Assembly (NCBI GenBank): GCA_027575765.1
Contig: JANBPT010000284.1
Location: 1-48,029 of the forward strand
Reading direction: 5' to 3'
Length of the DNA: 48,029 bases
Source of the DNA: Tieghemiomyces parasiticus
Taxonomy: Eukaryota > Kickxellomycota > Dimargaritomycetes > Dimargaritales > Dimargaritaceae
Shown: in pieces, positions 1 through 11,212 of the stretch
How the letters are laid out: the number at the start of each line of letters is the position of its first letter
How positions within the stretch are numbered: position 1 is the first letter of the stretch
The notes under the pieces: generated by a model
The model's database searches: none
The model's input: only the letters and a program-made list of their open reading frames with translations
What the model was told of the DNA's origin: nothing
Translations under genes and position numbers: made by a program

Positions 1-70
1 TTGATGGTCTAGAGGTATGATTCGCCCTTCGGGTGGGCGAGGTCCCGGGTTCGATTCCCGGTCAAGCCCG
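1..70 (+). tRNA. tRNA-Pro (anticodon CGG), 5' end cut by window edge
   Basis: This tRNA reads CCG proline codons in cytoplasmic translation. The anticodon stem pairs CGCCC (23-27) with GGGCG (35-39) around a seven-base loop whose middle bases 30-32 are CGG. The A box TGGTCTAGAGG lies at 5-15 and a perfect B box GGTTCGATTCC at 48-58. The 3' acceptor strand CAAGCCC at 63-69 implies a 5' strand GGGCTTG, so four bases lie outside the window. Base 70 is the discriminator and a run of six T at 72-77 is the Pol III terminator. There is no intron and no encoded CCA, as usual in eukaryotes. Confidence 0.96.
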
Positions 71-394
71 ATTTTTTGTCCTCGGTTAATTATATCGCGT
101 ATTGTAGATCCCCACCTCGTCACCTATACTTTCCAGGGAATGGGTTGGCATAGCTGGCTAGATAATTTGGGGTGCTTAATGTTGCGGGGTTCGCAGAAAG
201 TCGTTGACCCCAACGTATTTCCTCGTTTTATCAGGCTAACTTACTGATTACACTGGATAATAAAATCACTGTTGTCAATGTGTATTTTAACGGACAATAT
301 TTACTTAGCCACTTAGGAAAAATATGTGTAACATTTATGGTAAAAATACAAAATAAATCAAACTCGAGGGAAGCCACAGAACAATACAGACAGT
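71..394. other. Intergenic, A+T-rich
   Basis: This spacer separates the tRNA from the 3' end of the first CsbD-like gene. It starts with the Pol III T-run and is A+T-rich, especially 240-370. I see no gene in it. Confidence 0.6.
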
Positions 395-958
395 TTACTT
401 GTGCATCTGGATCTTGGCCTCGGCCTCAAGTCGGTCGGCCTTACCACGGGCCTCATTGCCGGTTAGTATACCAACCACCTCCCGGTCTGCCCCACCAGAC
501 TTCTCAATGGTGCCCTCGGCGATGGCCTGGACACGGGCGGTCTCGTACTCGGCATTGCCTTCGGCCCGCTGGCAACGGCCAGCCTGGGCCAGGTGCGGGT
601 TACCCAGGGCACAGCCGGCGGTTTCTTTGGCGGCGCCGGCGGCGACGTTGGCATTGCCCTTGAGTTTTGTTGGATATTTAGCGTGAACGGAACCAAGATT
701 GGTGGAGTAGTAGTCAGTGGGGGCGCTGGTTGTGGCAGTGGAGATGGAAGTGTTCGTTGGGTTGGAAGCAGCAGCACCGGTGGTGGTACCGACCGCTGGT
801 GGAACATGGGCATAAGCCGCCTCGTGCTCGGCAGTGGCCTGGCTCTTGGTGTGTAGGCCCTGGACGACCAGTGACTCACTGCCGATCATGTTGCCGGCCT
901 TTTCAAGTGCGGTACCAGTCGCGCCCTTGATGGAGGCAGAAATGGAGGCATTGTTCAT
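395..958 (-). CDS. CsbD/Hmp1-like stress protein, long form with two CsbD-like repeats
   Basis: This 187-residue, single-exon protein contains CsbD-like segments, the small helical repeats found in bacterial CsbD stress proteins and in fungal proteins named mismatched-base-pair and cruciform-DNA recognition protein (Hmp1). One segment lies at about residues 7-45 (SIKGATGTALEKAGNMIGSE) and a better one at about 100-145 (KGNANVAAGAAKETAGCALG). They are joined by a Thr/Ser/Ala-rich linker. The C-terminal 30 residues resemble the end of the CsbD-like protein at 3948-4247, so the two genes are paralogues, transcribed divergently about 3 kb apart. No signal peptide or membrane segment is visible; a soluble protein is likely. 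The start is the ATG at 958. Family membership is fairly sure; the biochemical role is not, because DNA binding rests on the Hmp1 name only. Confidence 0.8.
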   Translation of the reverse strand: MNNASISASIKGATGTALEKAGNMIGSESLVVQGLHTKSQATAEHEAAYAHVPPAVGTTTGAAASNPTNTSISTATTSAPTDYYSTNLGSVHAKYPTKLKGNANVAAGAAKETAGCALGNPHLAQAGRCQRAEGNAEYETARVQAIAEGTIEKSGGADREVVGILTGNEARGKADRLEAEAKIQMHK

Positions 959-1158
959 TGTGCCGGAGACAGGTGTAGGGCCAAGATGCGTAGGCCGTGG
1001 TACGTCTGCTGAATTGGGGCGGCGTAGGAGAGTCTGCGGGACAAGGACCGAGAGGCGGAGGCAGATGTGGTATTGAACGGGTACGGACGGGAAACATAGT
1101 AGTTGGGTGGCTGAGAATGCTAGTGGGACTGGAGAATTAGCTGGAGGCAGGTGACAGG

Positions 1159-1166
1159 CTATATAC
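1159..1166 (-). promoter_or_regulatory. Possible TATA box of the first CsbD-like gene
   Basis: On the minus strand the sequence GTATATAG lies about 200 bases upstream of the ATG at 958. The position fits a core promoter with a leader of roughly 150 bases, but no other promoter element supports it. Confidence 0.35.
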
Positions 1167-3810
1167 TTTGGTTAATGATGTTATGAGCCACTGGTCGATT
1201 GGGGAGGGGCCGCGCCCGGCGGTGATATGCATATAGTCGTGGCCAATGACTTGACGCGGCCCCTTGCCCGATATGAAGAAACTGCCACCGTCAGCTCCTC
1301 GCACTACTGGAGGGCCTAAGCGAAGGCACGCCTGAAGAGCATTCACTCTTGACCACGATGATTGGTGCGCCTAGGGGCAGGAGGGGGTTGGTCCACTGAC
1401 GTCAGCCGTTGGCCCTTAATTGTGGTGACGTAGAGATAGTTGTCTCCGCCGCCACATGCACGGTGTCCTTGTACTTGACTCCGTCATGAATCCTGCTGTC
1501 CCCATCCTACTTGTCCCATGGCTGCGGAGGGGAACCGGAGCTCTGGCATGGTCTGGGGGGCTGCGATGCAACCAGCGGCCTTGTCCCTTTTCCCCTCCGC
1601 TATATCCACCGACAAGGGGCACCCCATCTGGTGAACCGGTGGCGAATAGTGGGCGACACTGCCCCACGAAACCCAGCTTTACCCCCTGGGACCCTCCCGG
1701 ATGGCCGGCTCCATTGCCGCACACCCTCCCCTCAGCACCCAGTCAGCCGCACGCGTAATGCCCGCTGCGTCCTGGTGACGCCATTGCCTTCCAGACCGCA
1801 GCAGCGTGGCAATGGTCAACTATCAAAACGGAAGATCCGTTGAGAAAAAGCTGAAGCCGCAACCACATTTTCCCCTTTGGCCGGGGATAAATTGTGCTAT
1901 TGGCCTGGTGGACACATGCCAACTGACCTAAAAACGTGTGCCTGGCGTCATGGCACTTTTCCCGGAGGAGAACCGGCCTAGCTTAGCGCCGGTAGAAAAG
2001 CTAAAACCCTAACCGGCCAAGCCAGGTACCGCTTACCGCTGACTTGTTTTTGAAGACTAAGGGTGATGGGTGCTGGCGAAATTGTAATGTTGTGAACCCG
2101 GTTGCACTATGCCAACGGGCCAGCTCTCCCCGCCGCCTTTATCGCACCTCCGCCGACAAGGGCTTGTGTAGCCCTCGACCCTTGCAAAGGGAGGCAGCCA
2201 CTTCCCTCCAGGCGGTCGTGCGGATGACGCCTTGCAGGACTTGGCTGCGACCTTGCCCACTGCTAGGGGCCATAGTGTTGAAACTTGGATAGAGCAAACC
2301 TAAACGAGCGGGCGTAGGCTGTAGCAAGCGACCGTCCTCATAACGCTTTGATCGTGCAGCCTTGGGGCTCTGATCCTGGCGAGCACCCGATGGCGTGCAG
2401 CCCTGGTCACGCGCGGACGCACAGCGGCGGATGGTGAAGGACCTACGATTGACAAAATGGGTCCTCTGGGCCATTGGCAAGTGCGCCGAGGGTGGACGGC
2501 ACCTACGATCACAAGCCGTCGGCCTACCCACGTACAAGTGAAGCGGGGGATAGCCTTGGTAGACCTTTCCTTTACCGCCATGTTGGCCCGACAGCGCAAG
2601 CAGATCAACTGAATCGCCGGTAGGCTTTGTTAATCTATCCCCCTCGACCCTGCATGATGCACATAGCGGGTGCGTACAGACATCGCCCCCTTCCGTTTCC
2701 CCAGCTAGGGAATCAAAAAACGACGTCACAAAGGATCTGCTTGGACTGGGGCTAGGTGGTACGACGGCACCGCCTCGGCGCCGAGTGCAGCCCGATATGG
2801 TAATAATCGCTAACCGCGGACGTCTCTTATCTAGCCACCACCCGCGGCGCCCGTGTGCTCCACGCCTCTACTGCGGATGTGAGACGCAGTCCCTCGCGGC
2901 TGCTCGACGTCATCGTGCCGGCGAGCAGTCCGATTGCTTCGCTGCCATGCTCACCCCGATCCTTCCCCCCGCGCACCACGGCGGCGTTCGCGGGGTGGCC
3001 GTCGATGGGGGAGAGGGGTGCACGTCAGACCCTTACAGCCCTGTCCCAGTGCAACCTCCTCATCAGCCCAATACCATCCCGCCTCCCCCGCGCTGTCCCA
3101 CCATCGTCGCCGCGATCTTGTCGTTGCACACGGCTCACGCGTATGAGTCCGCTTTGGCCCACCGCCTACGAGGGTCTGTTGCGCCGATGGGCGCCCAACA
3201 CCCTGGGGTGTCCAGGAGGATGTACCCATTCAGCTCGCCCTTAAGCCAGCGGGAAGTGGGCGGTGTCGCGGGGCGGCTGGGAACCCCACACAGCCATCCT
3301 CCCAGCCGACGGACGGGCGGCACGGCCTTCTCCTATTGCGCAATCCATCACAAAGCGCGGGTCCGCGGCTGGGAACTGGCATCAGCCACGTCCAGAAGCT
3401 GCGGTAATTAATCCCACCCACGTTGAGGGCTTGGTGCGCGCGGGACATCGTGGGGCATCGGATGGAGACCGCGATTGGTTGGTTTCAGACCACAGGAAGG
3501 GGGATGCGGCTCAGCCCACCTCCGACCACATCGTCCTACCTTTATCTCTTCCCTGGGTGTCTTAATTGATGTCATCAGTAGCCCCCCTCCCCACCAGGCT
3601 TGTTTCACATCCACCACTGACTGATCTACCCAAGGTGACGTCGGTTTTAGATGGTGGGCGTCCTCTATGTACGGTACATTCACGAACCTAGAGACGACGA
3701 CGACCGGAGAGGTAAGACCGCCGCCACGAAAGAGGGTTCTACCCGCCCCACTGGGGAAGGCAAGCGTGATGTCTCACCGGGTTCTCTTCCCCTCTCTCCC
3801 TTGAGACCTC

Positions 3811-3818
3811 TATATAAA
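3811..3818 (+). promoter_or_regulatory. TATA box of the short CsbD-like gene
   Basis: TATATAAA lies 130 bases upstream of the ATG at 3948. It is followed by a pyrimidine-rich leader (3836-3940) typical of well-expressed fungal genes. Confidence 0.7.
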
Positions 3819-3947
3819 CCCACCAGCCGCCCGCCCTTCTCAGACCAATATCAACTACTTCTCCTTCTTAACCCGCAGTATTCACTCTGACAGCTTCATC
3901 CACCACCACTACCACCCACTCTATTTCTTACCTCTCCACTCTCCAAC

Positions 3948-4247
3948 ATGTCGTCCGATCCCTCCAAGACTTCCGGTAACTTCCAGGCCGGTCTCGGTTC
4001 CGCCCAGAAGAACGTCGGCTCTGCCCTCGGCAACGAGAGCATGCAGGCTAAGGGTAACGCCCGCAATGCCCAGGGTAACGCCGAGGTGAAGCAGGCCGAG
4101 ACCCAGGGTTACCTCGAAGGTCTCAAGGACAAGGTCGTCGGCGGTGTCAACAGCGCCATCGACAGCGTGACCGGCAACAACACCGACAAGGCCAAGGCCG
4201 AGGCCCAGCGGGCCAAGGGCGAGACCAAGATGAACATCAACAAATAA
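3948..4247 (+). CDS. CsbD/Hmp1-like stress protein, short form
   Basis: This 99-residue, single-exon protein is of the CsbD-like type. The segment FQAGLGSAQKNVGSALGNES followed by QAKGNARNAQGNAEVKQAE (residues about 12-48) is the classic pattern of Gly-Asn-Ala-Lys-Gln repeats. A second, weaker segment ends in KAEAQRAKGETKMNINK. Fungal relatives are small abundant proteins linked to stress or to binding of distorted DNA; the molecular role is poorly established. A strong TATA box at 3811, a CT-rich leader and an AATAAA signal at 4417 frame a compact gene that looks highly expressed. Its last residues resemble those of the long paralogue at 395-958. No signal peptide is present. Confidence 0.88.
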   Translation: MSSDPSKTSGNFQAGLGSAQKNVGSALGNESMQAKGNARNAQGNAEVKQAETQGYLEGLKDKVVGGVNSAIDSVTGNNTDKAKAEAQRAKGETKMNINK

Positions 4248-4738
4248 GCAGAGCATTTCCCATCCGCTCATAGCCCCTGCACTTGCACACTGACTGGAAC
4301 CCCTCTCCAGTTGGTTTAGCGAAGCTCTTCTCGTCCGCACCCTACGATGCGGTCCGTCCTCAATTGCACCTTTTGACTTGTACACTGTACCCCCCCTTGT
4401 ATCCCCCTTTTACGCCAATAAACGATGATTAAATCGATCCTTCTTAACGTTGATGGGCCAACTGCACAGCAGGACAATGCCGTCCTTTTGGAGATCCAAG
4501 AGATGAACCCCAATATCTTCGCCTGTAATCCCAAACAAACAAAGCTAAAACACGGGTGCGGTTTATTTGACGGCGAAGAGAGGAAGGAAACACGACTGCC
4601 ATCATGCCGATAGCGTATTTTGAAAGAAAGAAGAGGCTAAACGAAAAGGTATAAAAAAACATTCAGAACTGACTCATAAGGTGGGAAGCGCCACCACATT
4701 CCGGCACCTGTCACAATGAACTTATTGTATGCGATCCA
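4248..4738. other. Convergent intergenic region
   Basis: This is the shared 3' region of the short CsbD-like gene (plus) and secreted family copy 1 (minus). It holds the AATAAA at 4417. Small frames here have no recognisable content. Confidence 0.6.
4417..4422 (+). terminator. Polyadenylation signal of the short CsbD-like gene
   Basis: A perfect AATAAA lies 170 bases after the stop codon at 4247, in a T/C-rich 3' region. Confidence 0.6.
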
Positions 4739-7728
4739 CTAAGAGTCGCTCGGGCCGTCATCGCTCTGTTGGGCTCGGCTCCGGCCCTGTCGCTTGCGGT
4801 AAGCGGCCTCGTGAGCCCTAAGCATCGCTTGCCACTCACTTGAATCGTTACTAAAGTGATCGCCTGACACGGCGTCCTCAGTATCTTCGCTGGCGGCATC
4901 CGTCGGCACTTGCATGTCCAGCGAGGCAGCGTTCTCGGTCGACGCTGTGGACTGCTCCCCCTGGCTAGCCTGGACTCGGCTCCGACCCTGTCGCTTGCGG
5001 TAAGCGGCCTCGTGAGTTCTAAACACCGCTTGCCACTCACTTAAATCGTTACTAAGATGATTGCCTGACACGGCGTCCTCAGTATCTTCGCTGGCGGCAT
5101 CCGTCGGCACTTGCATGTCCAGCGAGGCAGCGTTCTCGGTCGGCGCTGTGGACTGCTCCCCCTGGCTAGCCTGGACTCGGTTCCGACCCTGTCGCTTGCG
5201 GTAGGCCGCCTCGTGAGCCCTAAGCACCGCTTCCCAATCACTTGGATCGTTACTAAGGCGATTGCCTGACATGGCGGCATTTGTCGGCACTTGCATGTCC
5301 AGCGAGGCAGCGTCCTCGGTCGACGCTGTGGACTGCTCCCCCCGGTTAGCCTGGGCTTGGAGAAAGGCTTGGCCCGTTGCCATCAAATCGTCGTTTGACG
5401 GGACATCGCTGAACAAGCTCTTTGTCTCCTCTACTAAAGAAGAATGTTTGCTTTCGAGCGCCGCCAGTTGCTCTTTAACATCAGCAGGGAGGTCCTCAGG
5501 TTCATCGTCCGACTCCATCGGAGCGGCTCCCGCCGGAACAAGGCCAAAATTATGTTCCAGTTCCTGAAGTAAAGAAGAGTTTTGTCTCTCGAGCTCCGCC
5601 ATTCTCGCATCTAAATCATCATCATTATCATCGTCGTCCTCAGATTCATCGTTCAGAGTGGACGCGGTGTCATGGTCGCCGAAATCACTCAGTGAAAATG
5701 CCACCTCGCTCCCCGTAACCGAATGCTCATCGTCCAAGGTGTTGCGGTAGACGCTGTCGCCTTCGGATAACGGGAACGCGGAATGGCTTTCGGAATTCAT
5801 GGATCCCACGTCTGTGGAGCCATCGCTATTGTCTTCGTCGTCGCTGGGTGCGGCCATCTTCGAGGATTCACCAAAGGAACCTCTTCCGCGGCTCCGCATT
5901 GAGGCTTTGTGGGACTCCATCATCATGCTGAACTCGGACTGCTTAATTTTTCCCTTAAAAGCCGAAGCCAAGTCGATCGAGGGCTCGCTGATCACGGCGT
6001 TCGTTTTCCGGAGATGCTTGGACAGCGCAAGCTTATCAACAACGTCCTGGACCTCACTTTGGGTAAAGTGGCCCGCGGATTTCCGATAAACCTCGTCATC
6101 TCCCTCGTCTATTACCTTGATTGACTCACGGCTGGGGAGATGGTGGAAATGCCGCTGGCTGACGCCCTTGGGCGTAGACTCAATGGGGTTGAGGAGCCCA
6201 GGGTCGACGCGGAACCCAAGATCGCCGGTGGCAAAGTCATAGACGACATTGTCCCCAAAGAAATTGTTGTAGCACTCATTCGCATTGGGCGGACTCGTCA
6301 CCGCGCCACGGAACAGGGCTTCGAGTTCAGTCCGAATGTACCGAACGGTGTGGTCCGAGAGTTTATACTTGGCCGCGCAGTTCCAGGCATCCATGAGCAG
6401 GCGTTGACGAATATCCACCCGATTGTAGAACTCGTTGTCCGCGAGGGTCCCCTTCAGTTCCACCGTGGCGAGGTAGGCCAGGGTTGCGAACTCCATGTCG
6501 CCCTGATATTCTTCGGCAGCGCCACCCGCCCCAGCCTGGCCTTCCCCGGCTTGGTTGTCCTGCGCCAGGAGGGGTTGTTCCTGCGCGGCGGCCATCTGGT
6601 TGTTTAATTCGCCCCCTTCTGGGTCCTCGGCTTGGGGCTGCACGACCGGGACCACGGGGGACGAAGGGGGGTGGAGAAGTTTGGTGTAATGCTGAAGCTG
6701 ATCGAAATGGCCGGCGGAGGCCAAAGTCAGGATGATGGCCAGGTCGGTCGTGGAGAAATTGTCCTCGGGGGGCTGGAGGGCCAGGGGCACCCTGTCAGTC
6801 CCACTCCCTTCCCGTCGGCTGGCGTCATACACGTCCAGGCGGTGCTGTTGGCGGTACTGAATCAGAGAGCGCATGAAGTCTGGCTCTTGGCTGTAAGTAA
6901 CCAGCCGCTCGCGCAGACCCACCACCGTGTCCATGTTTCCTTCCCATGCCAGGGCCAGGAGAGGTGAGAAGCTGTATTTTTGGTGGAGGCTCAACGCTCG
7001 AAAGTCGATGGTATGGAGCTCCGTTGCGGCCCGAGCCATTTCGCCGGCCACATAGCCCTGTAAAGCCTTTTCAGTGTCCGGATGGAAATTGTTAACGTAG
7101 TTGGCGCTAATAGATAGCACGTCGCTATCCAACGGGGCGTCGGCGGGTTTGTACCCTTGGCTGAGGTCATAGTCGAAGCGGAATACTTCAGGCAGGAATG
7201 CTTTGTCAGCATCGCTCAGATTCTGGAACTCATCTTTTATCTGCGCAACCCAGTTGAGGCGGAACTTGGACTACAGGGTTTAAACGGTGGGAGCGATAAG
7301 GTGAAGGATGAAGTGGTAGAAGAAAATATCGTTAATAATCCTGCTATGCTCTCATCTATTGGTCGGCTTCACACTACTCGCGATCCCGCCAGTAATTATT
7401 GCTACTCGTTAGTCGCCGTTCTGAGCTACCCTGAAACGTCCAGTATGGTGCTTACCATTACGCTGCGCAAGCAATTGTCGCCTAGAGCCAGACCACGCAT
7501 CTCGTGCGTGACCTCTAAGAAACGTGCCATGTCGATCTCATCGGCTGCCTGCATAATCTTCAGCTTGATCTCCGGGGGACAGACACCCAGCGTAGTGGAT
7601 GCCAGATTCTGTTTGGGAACGGTGATATCGGAATCCAGTGCTTCCGAACGAGACGCGGGCCGTGCAAAGACCGATTCGACAACGCCGAAGCCCGCCAGGA
7701 GCGAGACAAGGGCGAGACGGGCGAGCAT
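4739..7728 (-). CDS. Secreted F-box-like/ankyrin-like family protein, copy 1, with RKR tandem-repeat tail
   Basis: I join exon 1 (7728-7456) to exon 2 (7270-4739) across a 185-base intron (donor GTAAGC, acceptor TAG, phase 0), giving 934 residues. Residues 1-22 form a signal peptide (MLARLALVSLLAGFGVVES). Residues 50-91 start CPPEIKLKIM and carry an F-box-like pattern (P-E-I, D-M-x-R-F-L-E-V), with Cys50 and Cys86. Around 190-290 lie two ankyrin-like helical pairs (SPLLALAWEGNMDTVVGLR; AIILTLASAGHFDQL). Cys389 and Cys424 follow; these four are the only cysteines. Next come an acidic region, two coiled-coil-like segments, and three tandem repeats (about 733-928), each ending EAAYRKRQGR. Paralogues lie at 13641-16550 and 25477-27289. 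Secretion is likely; the function is unknown. An effector or surface role is inference. Confidence 0.82.
4762..5345 (-). repeat. In-frame tandem repeat, 201-base period, about three units
   Basis: Three coding repeats form the C-terminal tail of copy 1. The marker sequence for EAAYRKRQGR recurs at about 4775, 4976 and 5177, exactly 201 bases (67 codons) apart. The two C-terminal units are nearly identical; the N-terminal unit lacks seven codons after the stretch LDMQVPTNAA. Confidence 0.9.
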
Positions 7729-7857
7729 GGTGGGCTTAAGGTAGAGTGGTGGTTCAACGGCGTGGGGGGGAGGGGGGTTGGCTGTTTGTCACAGGAAACC
7801 GAGCGTTGAAGAGAGAGAGTGGTGGATAATGTTAATCAGGCCTGTGCGCGGCAGTGC

Positions 7858-7866
7858 CTTTTTATA
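7858..7866 (-). promoter_or_regulatory. TATA box of secreted family copy 1
   Basis: The minus strand reads TATAAAAAG about 130 bases before the ATG at 7728. The flanking context (GGCACTGCC just downstream) has a close counterpart at the same place in copy 2, at 16744-16752. Confidence 0.65.
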
Positions 7867-8417
7867 TTGGAAGTAAGTTCGGCAAACCAACTACAGCCAA
7901 GTCTCCCATTGACCCTCTCCGCTGACTAGAATGAAACGACCGGCCGGCACGCATTGCACTCGGTAGCTTTAGAAACCCAAGTAGCACACCGAACTCGAGG
8001 CGTCAGAGTTGAGGAAACGCGGAGGAATGTAAGTGGCGGATGATATAAATAGAATATGCGTTAGGTGTGAACGTCGAGAAACCAGGTGGTGCTGTGACAC
8101 CTAATACTGGTCCGCTCTAGTAGTACTCGTTGAGAGAATAGCAAAACGACGAGAGAGAAAGAATTATCGTGCCTCTCCAACTGTAAAAATGTATGAGCGG
8201 TAGGCACTTCCTCTTCGGCTCTAATCTGACTCTCTCTCCCACCTTCCTTACCAGGGGTCTGCGATCCCAGAAGGTACGGGTACTCATTCGTTCCTCACTG
8301 TCGAGTCTTCTGGATTGACTTATTTTAAAGCTGGCAAGTTTAAGTGGCGCTTTGGGCCGAAGAGTGAGTAAATGGAGAAATGGAAAAAGTGTGATAATTG
8401 AACCCATCGACGGGTAC

Positions 8418-8436
8418 GGTTCCCGTACCGGGAACC
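8418..8436. repeat. Short perfect hairpin
   Basis: GGTTCCCG at 8418-8425 and CGGGAACC at 8429-8436 form a perfect 8-base stem with a 3-base loop. An alternative stem with the preceding CGGGTACGG overlaps it. There is no adjacent gene and no T-run, so its role is unknown. Confidence 0.6.
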
Positions 8437-11212
8437 ACGACGATTCCCACTCGGCTCCTCTGTCTGAACGTTGAATTTTGAGAGACCTGGGCCCTGTTGA
8501 AAAAAACCTTTTTGACCACCCTCCCCGCCTACCTTGCGGTCGGGCGTCACGGGCCGTAAAATATCCGACGTCATGCTCAAGACTGACGTGAAAGGTCAAA
8601 GGTAAGGTGGAATGCAGGACGTATAGATGGACCATAGGCAGCCGGCAATGAATTGTACGGTGTCTATAATGTATCCCCCCGGACAGAGGCCGGTACATGA
8701 TATTTTTCATTGGCCCTTAATGCCCTTCGACTGTCCTAGCAACGCCAATTTACTTGAATTGCACAACTCCTTTCTCGAAACCTGCTTATTCCGTTAGGTT
8801 GGGGCCTAAACAATCCTGGATTACCAAGCAAGCCTCGGCGTAGGTGAAATGGCCTGGGACTACCTTCAAACATCGCCCCCTCCTTGGCCTCCGAATTATG
8901 CCGTCTGGAGCCAGAAAATAAATCGTAGCATATGGCCTAGCTCACGTCGCTGGTGACGATAGCATCCAGCAGGTAAACCGCTTATCACCACAAGATCCCT
9001 GAGAGACTGGCTACTAATCACTCTTGCGCCTTGTGTCGGTCGCTGGGGTAGGTCTTCCCCCTCCCGTAATGCGGTGGTCAACAGAGTCAACTCGTACCAC
9101 ATTTCAACGCCACGACTGGGGTTAAAGCCGTAGGTGACGTTTAGGTGATTTCAATTGGCAGCTCCTCCGCTGGTCGTGGTACAACCTCCGGGCAGGTACA
9201 GGCCTCTTTCCACGTCAACTCCGGCTATATTGCCCGAAAAGGGACAACAGTGAAATCAGCCTGGTTTAGGTAGTGGCCCGTGGAATAATCGGATTAGAAA
9301 ATACTGCATGATGACAGATTTGGATGCACAAGAGTCCAGATAGGCCACTTGATTTCGGGGAGGGTCTCCTTAGCCTTGTGGCTCTGAAAATGAACACGTA
9401 AAATGATGATTAGTATAGCTCATTTGAATATGTGAACGAGATGGGGGCCGGGGCTTAAAGTTTAGACATGGCGGAAGTGAATTCTCTCAGGTTGAACAGG
9501 GAGGAATGACGTTGGTCTAGACCGGAAGATACCGGTTACAAAACCACCCCCGATACCTCCAAAGTAAAAACTGAGGGACCAAAAGCCTATGATTTCCCAT
9601 TTAATTATTTCCTACCTCCATGTTACCCCCACCTGTTTCGTAAGGTTAGAGTGGCAGAAGTTATGATTATTATGCTGAATCTGGTGCGCTGCCTGCCTTA
9701 TACCGCTCCTGGCCTACATTCCGGTAGCCTCCCCTCATTCTCACAGGTAGGGTTGGTGATACTTGTACCAGGTGAAAACGTGCCGTAACCAACCAGGCAT
9801 TCCGTCGTGTTGTGGTTGACCATGGTCATACCATGGAGGAGGACGGCTTCTTCTTTCGAAACTTCCATCTTACTAAGGAGCCGCCCCTAATCAGCTGCTG
9901 TCATACCCAAAACTACTAATCCGATCAATTGTAGCATCTCCACCCCTCTACATATTTTCCCTTTTCGATACACACATTATACCTTTACCGTGACGCCAAC
10001 CTTACTAGTCTGTTGGACGTCGCCCCTTCTCAACAGGCGCCTCCGCCTTCATCCTTTTAGGGCTTATCTTCCATCAGTATTCCCGCTCCATTGATCGGGC
10101 AGTTCGACCGTTGTGTTCCTATTCCGACTTGGCGCTAGCCATGCCCCGCACTGTCGTCCTTGGGTTTCCTCCCAACTAAAGCGGGGAGTTGCTACGAAGG
10201 AAGAGACATCCTTCCAGTATACAAGCCCCATCAAGGTCGCTATTTGGTAAACAACATTTATCATCCAATCGCCAAACCCTTGCCTAACACGCTGCGCTTT
10301 AGTAAGTGTCTTTAGTTCGTTATTATTTAGCTGGTTATTGGCCTTTAGTTTACCTCTAGGTAATTGTTGCCTACGACATCTGCGATAACAAAATAAATGA
10401 TTATCCACCTTTCACAACGCGCAAGGGGGGGTATGTTTTCTTTAAGCGAGGCGTGAATAGGAGATGAGGTCGTTTTTTCGATCAATTACGGCGAGGGATT
10501 TCCAGTCTCTTAACCTGTATAAATGAATATGATGTAGAGGATAGGGAGGTACAAGTATATGGGCCGCGGGTGGCCTGAGATGAGTACAAACTTGAGTCGA
10601 GGCTTTAATAAAGTGGTTACTGTCGCTTTATTAGATAATTGAGGCCGGCACTTGTCTATGTTGGAGTGCCACTACATGTCCGAGCAGTGCAAGGTTAGAT
10701 AAGGCGGTGCCAGAGGCATCCGTTGGCGAGAACATAAAACCTTAGATCAGTAATAAATTGTGGAACGAAGAGAAAGTACTTAATCAGGTGAGGGTGATTC
10801 CCAATTCAAAAGTGCGCAGGCATTAGTCCGAAGGCTTAGCCGTACGCCACTTAATCAGTGGGGTTGGTTATGGTAACCACAATGAAAAATATAGAGCGAA
10901 AAGTCTATGTAACTGTTGGACTCCGGCACTTAGCTAGCCCCAGAGTTCTCCACCAGTAAACCATACGCAGCGTAGTTCACAAGCTGCACCAATTTTTTGC
11001 ATCGCCTCATAAATAATTTCACACACGGATATAGAGTTCTGACGCACATTATAGATGCCACAAAAATGTTTGAGAATTTAAAGCAGGAGGTTTCAGATCG
11101 CAGTGTTTCAGCTGAAATCTAAGAGGGTCAATGATGCCGAGTCAGTTGGTATAAACCATTCTAGGATTGAACCATTTTTGACTTCACAGCCAGCTTTTTT
11201 AAACCATCCATC

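Larger units (their letters stand above)
959..3947. other. Intergenic region between two divergent CsbD-like genes
   Basis: About 3 kb of mostly G+C-rich DNA lies between the two divergent start codons and should carry both promoters. Open frames of 196 residues (2139-2729, minus) and 208 residues (2785-3411, plus) exist, but they show no recognisable domain, are rich in Arg/Pro/Ser as expected of chance frames in G+C-rich DNA, and compete with frames on the other strand. I call no gene here. Confidence 0.55.
7729..11212. other. Intergenic region, 3.5 kb
   Basis: The first 300 bases (7729-8040) are the promoter of copy 1 and match the promoter of copy 2. Beyond that lies moderately A+T-rich DNA. 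The 197-residue minus frame at 8117-8710 and the 114-residue minus frame at 10064-10408 have no recognisable content and I do not call them. Confidence 0.6.

Noticed and set aside
2139..2729. Open frame of 196 codons, minus strand
   Set aside because: No recognisable motif and irregular composition; probably a chance frame.
2785..3411. Open frame of 208 codons, plus strand
   Set aside because: Pro/Arg/Ser/His-rich with no domain, signal peptide or splice partner, and overlapped by frames on both strands as expected in G+C-rich DNA.
8117..8710. Open frame of 197 codons, minus strand
   Set aside because: Composition looks random and no domain or promoter is visible. A short hairpin at 8418-8436 lies within it but does not support coding.
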